Shown here: in pieces, positions 9,234 through 13,252 of the stretch
How the letters are laid out: each line of letters begins with the position of its first letter
How positions within the stretch are numbered: position 1 is the first letter of the stretch
Assembly: GCA_002280485.1 (NCBI GenBank)
Contig: NCED01000056.1
Span: forward strand, 7,842 to 21,093
Direction of reading: 5' to 3'
DNA from: Caulobacterales bacterium 32-69-10
GTDB lineage: Bacteria; Pseudomonadota; Alphaproteobacteria; Caulobacterales; Caulobacteraceae
Length of the DNA stretch: 13,252 nt
Notes under the pieces: generated by a model
Databases searched by the model: none
What the model was told of the DNA's origin: nothing
What the model saw: the letters and a program-made list of their open reading frames with translations, nothing else
Made by a program: the position numbers and the translations under genes

Positions 9234-9251
9234 GGGAAGACCACCCTTTTT
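9222..9251 (+). promoter_or_regulatory. Hairpin plus T-run in zauP leader (attenuator-like)
   Basis: GTGGTCT (9222-9228) and AGACCAC (9238-9244) form a perfect 7-bp stem with a nine-base loop, followed by CC and TTTTT (9247-9251), 24 bases before the zauP ATG. The shape is that of a small intrinsic terminator. The stem overlaps the candidate -10 box, so it might equally be an operator. Confidence 0.35.
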
Positions 9252-9275
9252 GAGTCAGCTTTACGGGAACGGTCC

Positions 9276-9542
9276 ATGAGCGAAGCCGACAGTCCGTTGG
9301 ACGCCGCCATCCGCAGGCTGGACCGGGCCATGGCCTCGTTGGAAGCCCGCGTCTCCAACAAGCTGGCGACCCTGGAAGCCCGCGGCGACGACCTGTTCGA
9401 CCAGGACAGAGCCCAGCTGGCCGCCGACCTCGACGCGGCCCGCGCCCGCGAACGCGCCCTGGAGGAGGTGGCCGCCGAGGCCTCCGCCGCCCTGGGCCGC
9501 GCCGCCGCCGAGGTCCGCGCCGCACTGCAGGCGGAGGGTTAG
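9276..9542 (+). CDS. zauP: ZauP, ZapA-partner coiled-coil protein (DUF4164)
   Basis: An 88-residue, highly charged, Ala/Arg/Glu-rich protein almost entirely of heptad-like helix (about 8-86), with no cysteine and no membrane segment. It matches the DUF4164 description and position. In Caulobacter crescentus the gene directly upstream of zapA encodes ZauP, a coiled-coil partner that works with ZapA to focus the FtsZ ring. Here zapA follows three bases after the stop, so the pair is very likely one transcript. The start ATG at 9276 (MSEADSPLDAAIRRLDRA) is chosen because the frame, although open back to 9036, overlaps tkt and encodes nothing family-like there. Only a weak GGGAAC precedes the ATG. 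Low-complexity coiled coil makes the call rest partly on gene order. Confidence 0.82.
   Translation: MSEADSPLDAAIRRLDRAMASLEARVSNKLATLEARGDDLFDQDRAQLAADLDAARARERALEEVAAEASAALGRAAAEVRAALQAEG
9533..9538 (+). promoter_or_regulatory. Ribosome binding site of zapA inside zauP 3' end
   Basis: GGAGGG overlaps the last codons of zauP, seven bases before the zapA ATG, suggesting coupled translation. Confidence 0.65.
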
Positions 9543-9545
9543 CCG

Positions 9546-9878
9546 ATGGCGACGGTTTCGGTGGAAGTGAACGGCCGCGCCTATGTCGTCGGCTGCGAGG
9601 ACGGGCAGGAAGCCCACGTCGAGGCCCTGGCCCGGCAGTTCGACGCCCAGGTGCGCGAGGTCTCCGACGCGGTCGGCCAGGTCGGCGAGCTGCGCCTGTT
9701 CCTGATGGCCGCCCTGATGACGGCCGACGAACTGGCCGACGTGAAGCAGCGCCTGGCCCAGGCCGAGGAAAATCTGGGCGGCTACACAGGCTCGCGCGAT
9801 TCCGCCGAGGCCCGGGCCGCCGAGATCCTGGACGCCGCCGCCGCCCGCATCGAGGCCCTGGCGGCCAGGGCGGGTTGA
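9546..9878 (+). CDS. zapA: Cell division protein ZapA
   Basis: A 110-residue protein of normal ZapA length. The N-terminal globular part begins MATVSVEVNGRAYVVGCEDGQE, a short beta hairpin matching the family pattern VxVxIxGRxYxVxCxxGxE, followed by a helix carrying VEALARQFDAQVREV. The C-terminal half (about 45-110) is a long coiled coil that forms the antiparallel tetramer. ZapA binds FtsZ filaments and helps bundle or align them at midcell; in Caulobacter it acts with ZauP, encoded just upstream. Soluble and cytoplasmic, with no membrane segment. In many alphaproteobacteria a 6S RNA gene follows zapA, but here the space up to priA (115 bases) is occupied by the palindromic repeat. Confidence 0.9.
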   Translation: MATVSVEVNGRAYVVGCEDGQEAHVEALARQFDAQVREVSDAVGQVGELRLFLMAALMTADELADVKQRLAQAEENLGGYTGSRDSAEARAAEILDAAAARIEALAARAG

Positions 9879-9887
9879 TTTTTTGAC

Positions 9888-9977
9888 CCGCTCACCCCCG
9901 CGGAAGCGGGGACCCAGATCTTTGGCAAGACGTGCGGCCGCTCAAACCTGGGTCCCCGCTTCCGCGGGGATGAGCGG
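9888..9977. repeat. Paired-hairpin palindromic repeat, copy B
   Basis: Inverted arms 9888-9917 and 9948-9977 match over 30 bp with one mismatch (C9895 against A9970). Each arm is a hairpin, CCCCGC-GGAA-GCGGGG, ending in ACCCAG. It is the same family as the repeat at 7032-7114, but the stem is CCCCGC instead of CCCGGC in both arms, so pairing is kept. It fills the zapA-priA gap and ends 16 bases before the priA start. Confidence 0.85.
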
Positions 9978-9993
9978 ATAGTATCTGAGGCCC

Positions 9994-12156
9994 ATGGCCA
10001 CCATCGCCAAAGTCCTGCTGCCGATGCCTCTGCCGGAGGCTTTCGACTATCTCGTGCCGGAAGGCCTCGAGCTGGCGGTGGGCGACCATGTGGCCGCGCC
10101 GCTGGGGCCGCGCCTGATCCGCGGAGTGGTGGTCGAGCTGCGCGACGCCCATGGGGTGAACCGGCCGCTGAAGTCGCTGCAGGGGCGGGTCGACGACACC
10201 GCCCTGCCCGCCGGCACCCTGGCCTTCGTCGACTGGGCGGCGCGCTACGCCTGCAATCCGCCGGGGGAGGCCCTGGCCATGGCCCTGCGCGGCCTGCGCG
10301 CCCCGCCGCCGCGCCCCGAGCGCCTGCTCGCCCTCACCGGACAAGCCCCGGCCCGCGCCACTCCGGCCCGGGCCCGCGTCCTGGACGCCGCCCAGGCCGG
10401 ACCGCAAAAGCCCGCCGCCCTGGCCCAGGCGGCCGGGGTCTCGTCCGGCGTGGTCAAGGGCCTGGTCGATGAAGGCGCCCTGGCCTGGATCGAAGTCGCC
10501 GCCGACGCCAGCTTCCCCCAGCCGGACCTGGCCCTGCCCGGCGCGGTGCTGAACCCCAGCCAAGCCGCCGCCGCCAAGGTGCTGGCCGACCTGGCGACGG
10601 GCGGCGGCTTCAACGTCGCCCTGCTCGACGGGGTGACCGGCTCGGGCAAGACCGAGGTCTATCTGGAGGCCGTGGCCGCCGCCCTGGCCGCCGACCCGGC
10701 CGCCCAGGTGCTGATCCTGCTGCCGGAAATCGCCCTGACCCAGGCGGTGATCGCCCGGGTCGAGGCGCGTTTCGGCGCGGCGCCGGCCGAATGGCATTCC
10801 GGCGTCGCCCCGCCCCGGCGACGGCGGGTGTGGGAAGGGGTCGCCGCCGGGACCTGCCGCATCGTCGTGGGGGCCCGCTCGGCCCTGTTCCTGCCCTTCG
10901 CCAAGCTGAAGCTGGTGGTGGTCGACGAGGAGCACGACGGCTCGTTCAAGCAGGAGGACGGCTTCATCTACCACGCCCGCGACCTGGCCGTGGCGCGGGC
11001 CAAGATCGAGGGCGCGGGGGTGGTCCTGGCCTCGGCCACTCCTTCGCTGGAGAGCATCTGGAACGCCCAGGGCGGGCGCTATCGCTGGCTGAAGCTGACC
11101 AACCGCCACGGGGCCGCCGTCCTGCCGTCCATCGATCTTGTCGACCTGCGCGAGACCCCGCCGGAGCACGGCCGCTGGATCTCGCCCGTGCTGTCGCAGG
11201 CCATGGTGGAGACCTTCGCGGCCGGCGAGCAGTCGCTGCTGTTCCTCAACCGCCGGGGCTATGCGCCGCTGGTGCTCTGCAAGGCCTGCGGCGAGAAGCT
11301 GATGAGCCCGGACAGCCAGTCCTGGCTGGTCGAGCACCGCTATTCCGGCCGGCTGGTCTGCCATCTGACCGGCTGGTCCATGCCCAAACCCGCCGCCTGT
11401 CCCCATTGCGGGGCCAAGGACAGCCTGGTCTCCATCGGCCCGGGGGTGGAGCGGCTGGAGGAGGAGGCGCGCGCCCTGCTCCCCGACGCCCGCATCGCCG
11501 TCTTCTCCTCCGACACGGTGCAGGACGCCGCCTCCGCCCGCGCCCTGGTCGCGCGGATGGCCGAGGGCGAGATCGACGTGCTGGTGGCCACCCAGGCGGC
11601 GGCCAAGGGCCACAACTTCCCCAACCTGACCCTTGTCGGCGTCGTCGACGCCGACCTCGGCCTGCGCGGCGGCGACCTGCGCGCGGCCGAGCGCACCTAT
11701 CAATTGCTCGCCCAGGCGACGGGGCGCGCCGGCCGCGCCGAACGGCCCGGCCGGGCCCTGATCCAGACCTACGCCCCCGAACATGCGGTGATGCAGGCCC
11801 TCAAGGCCCAGGACCGCGACGCCTTCCTAGCCGCGGAGGCGCAGGCGCGCGAAGCTTCCGGTCTGCCCCCTTATGGCCGGCTCGCCGCCCTGATCGTCTC
11901 CAGCCCCGATGCGGCGGCGCTGGACGCCTTCTGCCAGGCCCTGGCCGCCGCCGTCCCCAATGCCGACGGGGTCGAGGTCTATGGCCCCGCCGACGCGCCC
12001 CTGGGCCTGATCAGGGGCCGCCGCCGCAAGCGCTTCCTGGTCCGCGCCGACCGCACCGTCGATTTGCAGGGCTTCCTGGGGGCCTGGCGGGCGCGGGTGC
12101 GGATACCAGGTTCAGTCCGGCTGACCATCGACGTCGACCCGTACAGCTTCCTCTAG
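9994..12156 (+). CDS. priA: Primosomal protein N' (replication restart helicase PriA)
   Basis: A 720-residue superfamily-2 helicase that recognises stalled forks and starts primosome assembly. In order: N-terminal 3'-OH-binding domain (1-100), winged helix (about 120-180), helicase lobe 1 with Walker A GVTGSGKTE (213-221) and DEEH (311-314), GSFKQEDGFIYHARD, SATPSLES (347-354), the cysteine-rich zinc region (429-472), helicase lobe 2 with ATGRAGR (575-581), and C-terminal domain ending RLTIDVDPYSFL. The cysteine pattern is odd: positions matching the eight E. coli cysteines with a constant offset of 7 and no gaps are Cys429, Cys432, Ser438, Ser441, Cys456, Thr459, Cys469 and Cys472, so three ligands are gone. 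The gene is otherwise complete at both ends. TGAGG lies three bases before the ATG. Confidence 0.95.
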   Translation: MATIAKVLLPMPLPEAFDYLVPEGLELAVGDHVAAPLGPRLIRGVVVELRDAHGVNRPLKSLQGRVDDTALPAGTLAFVDWAARYACNPPGEALAMALRGLRAPPPRPERLLALTGQAPARATPARARVLDAAQAGPQKPAALAQAAGVSSGVVKGLVDEGALAWIEVAADASFPQPDLALPGAVLNPSQAAAAKVLADLATGGGFNVALLDGVTGSGKTEVYLEAVAAALAADPAAQVLILLPEIALTQAVIARVEARFGAAPAEWHSGVAPPRRRRVWEGVAAGTCRIVVGARSALFLPFAKLKLVVVDEEHDGSFKQEDGFIYHARDLAVARAKIEGAGVVLASATPSLESIWNAQGGRYRWLKLTNRHGAAVLPSIDLVDLRETPPEHGRWISPVLSQAMVETFAAGEQSLLFLNRRGYAPLVLCKACGEKLMSPDSQSWLVEHRYSGRLVCHLTGWSMPKPAACPHCGAKDSLVSIGPGVERLEEEARALLPDARIAVFSSDTVQDAASARALVARMAEGEIDVLVATQAAAKGHNFPNLTLVGVVDADLGLRGGDLRAAERTYQLLAQATGRAGRAERPGRALIQTYAPEHAVMQALKAQDRDAFLAAEAQAREASGLPPYGRLAALIVSSPDAAALDAFCQALAAAVPNADGVEVYGPADAPLGLIRGRRRKRFLVRADRTVDLQGFLGAWRARVRIPGSVRLTIDVDPYSFL

Positions 12157-12342
12157 ATCGAGCGGACGGGTGACGGGCAGCTGCAGGCCTTCATAGCCGA
12201 ACAGATCCACCGCCAGCTCGTCGATCTGCTGCCTGAGGTTCGAGCTGGTGAGCTTGACCAGCGAGGTCTGGGGCCCCGCTGGGCGGCCCTTGGCCAGTTC
12301 GGCGAGGATGCGCAGTTCGGTCACCTCGAAGGCCTTTGCCAT
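12157..12342 (-). pseudogene. Acyl-CoA dehydrogenase fragment, truncated at both ends
   Basis: The minus strand encodes about 60 residues ([19 protein letters not shown], then [17 protein letters not shown] and [17 protein letters not shown]) that match the C-terminal helical domain of acyl-CoA dehydrogenases, where the pattern AxEVTELRxLAxxxxGxxPGPxxSxxKLxxS is characteristic. The FAD-binding N-terminal parts are absent, since upstream sequence is proA on the other strand. The closing part with the GGTSEIQ-like segment is also absent: after about residue VTRPLD the frame runs into antisense priA and stops at 12112. It is therefore a remnant, or a piece joined in assembly. It has no promoter or credible start of its own. 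Confidence 0.65.
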
Positions 12343-12906
12343 ACCTATGTTCACGCCGCTGCCGACCCGCAGAAGGCAGTCAACATCGTGCTCAACGCCA
12401 AGATGCGCCGCACCGGCGTCTGCGGCTCGACCGAAACGCTGCTGATCGATGTGGGCATTGCGGCTACCCTGCTGCCGAAGATCGCCAAGGCGCTGACAGA
12501 CGCCGGCTGCGAGCTACGCGGGGACGGGCGTACGCGCGCCATCCTGGGCGACATTACACCGGCTACGGAAGAAGACTGGGCCACCGAATATCTTGATGCC
12601 ATCCTCTCGATAGCTGTGGTTGATGGCCTGCCCGGCGCGCTGGCCCATCTCGCTCGCTGGTCTTCGGGCCATACGGACGCGATCATCACCGAAGATGCTG
12701 CCGCTGCCGAAGCCTTCATCGCGAATGTCGATTCGGCCATCGTGGTTCACAACGCCTCCACCCAGTTTGCTGACGGCGGAGAGTTCGGTTTCGGCGCTGA
12801 GATCGGCATTGCCACAGGCCGCATCCATGCGCGCGGGCCAGTGGGCGCAGAGCAGCTCACCACCTACAAATATGCCGTGCGCGGAACAGGACAGGTTCGC
12901 CCTTGA
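12322..12906 (+). CDS. proA: Gamma-glutamyl phosphate reductase, C-terminal part only
   Basis: About 194 in-frame residues match the C-terminal half of ProA, the NADPH-dependent reductase that makes glutamate-5-semialdehyde in proline synthesis. Visible: [16 protein letters not shown] at the first aligned residues, [15 protein letters not shown] with the catalytic Cys, RTEYLDA-type segment [39 protein letters not shown] and the end [14 protein letters not shown]. ProA is normally about 420 residues, so the first 220 or so are missing; the sequence 5' of the first aligned residues is an acyl-CoA dehydrogenase piece on the other strand. The first in-frame start codon is GTG 12388. It is followed by nadD with a start-stop overlap, a usual alphaproteobacterial order. 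Sampled GC here is about 60%, well below priA. Either the gene is broken or the contig is chimeric. Confidence 0.85.
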   Translation, partial: HLEGLCHTYVHAAADPQKAVNIVLNAKMRRTGVCGSTETLLIDVGIAATLLPKIAKALTDAGCELRGDGRTRAILGDITPATEEDWATEYLDAILSIAVVDGLPGALAHLARWSSGHTDAIITEDAAAAEAFIANVDSAIVVHNASTQFADGGEFGFGAEIGIATGRIHARGPVGAEQLTTYKYAVRGTGQVRP

Positions 12907-13252
12907 AACGCGCGCGGCTGCCCGGCCCCGCAAAGGGGCTTGCCATCGGCCTTCTTGGCGGCAGCTTCAATCCCGCCCATGAAGGTCACCTGCTGGTGGC
13001 AGAGACGGCCATGAAAAGGCTGAAGCTGGACCAGGTCTGGTGGGTCGTGGCGCGGGGCAATCCGTTGAAATCCGATCACGGAGCGTATGCCGCCCGCCTC
13101 GCCTCGGCCCGCACTATGGCTCGGGGCGCTGGAATGCGCGTGAGCGACATTGAGGCCCAGCTTGGCCTCACCTATTCCATCGACACCCTGCGCGCGCTTC
13201 GCAAGGCCGCGCCGGAAACGCGTTTTGTCTGGCTCATGGGGGCGGATAACCT
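12903..13252 (+). CDS. nadD: Nicotinate-nucleotide adenylyltransferase, 5' part (partial at right edge)
   Basis: NadD joins nicotinate mononucleotide with ATP to form deamido-NAD. The nucleotidyltransferase signature [12 protein letters not shown] (GGxFxPxHxGH) appears at residues 20-31, followed by [16 protein letters not shown], which matches the substrate-binding VWWLVxPxNPLK pattern of alphaproteobacterial NadD, and then the YSIDTLRAL and FVWLMGADN segments. Only the first 116 residues are in the window. The start is taken as TTG 12903, overlapping the proA stop by three bases; no ATG exists in this frame before the signature, and the frame continues upstream without start codons. Gene order proA-nadD is common in alphaproteobacteria and supports the call. 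Confidence 0.85.
   Translation, partial: MKRARLPGPAKGLAIGLLGGSFNPAHEGHLLVAETAMKRLKLDQVWWVVARGNPLKSDHGAYAARLASARTMARGAGMRVSDIEAQLGLTYSIDTLRALRKAAPETRFVWLMGADN

Noticed and set aside
9036..9275. Longer start for zauP overlapping tkt
   Set aside because: The extra 80 codons are antisense to tkt and unlike the coiled-coil family; ATG 9276 gives the normal length.
7032..9977. Possible CRISPR or tandem repeat array
   Set aside because: There are only two related copies almost 3 kb apart, each an intergenic palindrome, with no spacers and no cas genes.
9892..11784. A 630-codon open frame on the minus strand opposite priA
   Set aside because: It has low-complexity composition, no motif and no ribosome binding site, while PriA motifs are complete on the plus strand.

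Overview
The window is high-GC, gene-dense chromosomal DNA from an alphaproteobacterium, most likely order Caulobacterales (Caulobacter or Phenylobacterium type). The support is a zauP-zapA pair (a DUF4164 coiled-coil gene directly upstream of zapA, known from Caulobacter), an UrcA-family secreted protein, GC-rich codon use, and intergenic palindromes with GGAA-loop hairpins. The species cannot be set from the sequence alone.

Layout, left to right. (1) 1-296: 3' end of an unrecognised Cys-containing protein, then a palindromic repeat. (2) 393-1402, minus strand: a creatininase-family metalloenzyme translationally coupled to an 87-residue protein of unknown function. (3) 1524-2063: a 1-Cys peroxiredoxin whose normal N-terminus is missing. 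(4) 2202-4109: acetyl-CoA synthetase acs with an apparent in-frame loss of about ten very conserved residues. (5) 4145-5020, minus: an alpha/beta hydrolase; 5223-5522, plus: an UrcA-family exported protein. (6) 5573-6949, minus: rimO; 7124-9130, minus: transketolase tkt, separated by a long palindromic repeat. (7) 9276-9878, plus: zauP and zapA, divergent from tkt; after a second copy of the same repeat comes priA (9994-12156). (8) 12157-13252: a fragment of an acyl-CoA dehydrogenase on the minus strand runs straight into a 5'-less proA and the start of nadD on the plus strand.

Most genes are housekeeping: carbon metabolism (acs, tkt), ribosome modification (rimO), Z-ring organisation (zauP, zapA), replication restart (priA), and proline and NAD synthesis (proA, nadD). 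I see no defence island, prophage, CRISPR array, insertion sequence, tRNA or rRNA, and no clear novel multi-gene system. No stretch above 300 bases lacks a gene; the longest gap is 5021-5222.

The notable points are structural. PriA keeps all four cysteines of one zinc site but has lost three of four in the other. The acs gene seems to have a 30-nt in-frame deletion and the peroxiredoxin a lost 5' end. Two copies of one palindromic element differ by paired changes that keep their stems. Near 12319-12342 there is a join between two unrelated genes across about 21 bases that fit both, with a fall in GC from about 74% in sampled priA lines to about 60% in sampled proA lines. That join is either a real rearrangement or an assembly chimera, so the last ~900 bases should not be assumed to belong to the same genome.
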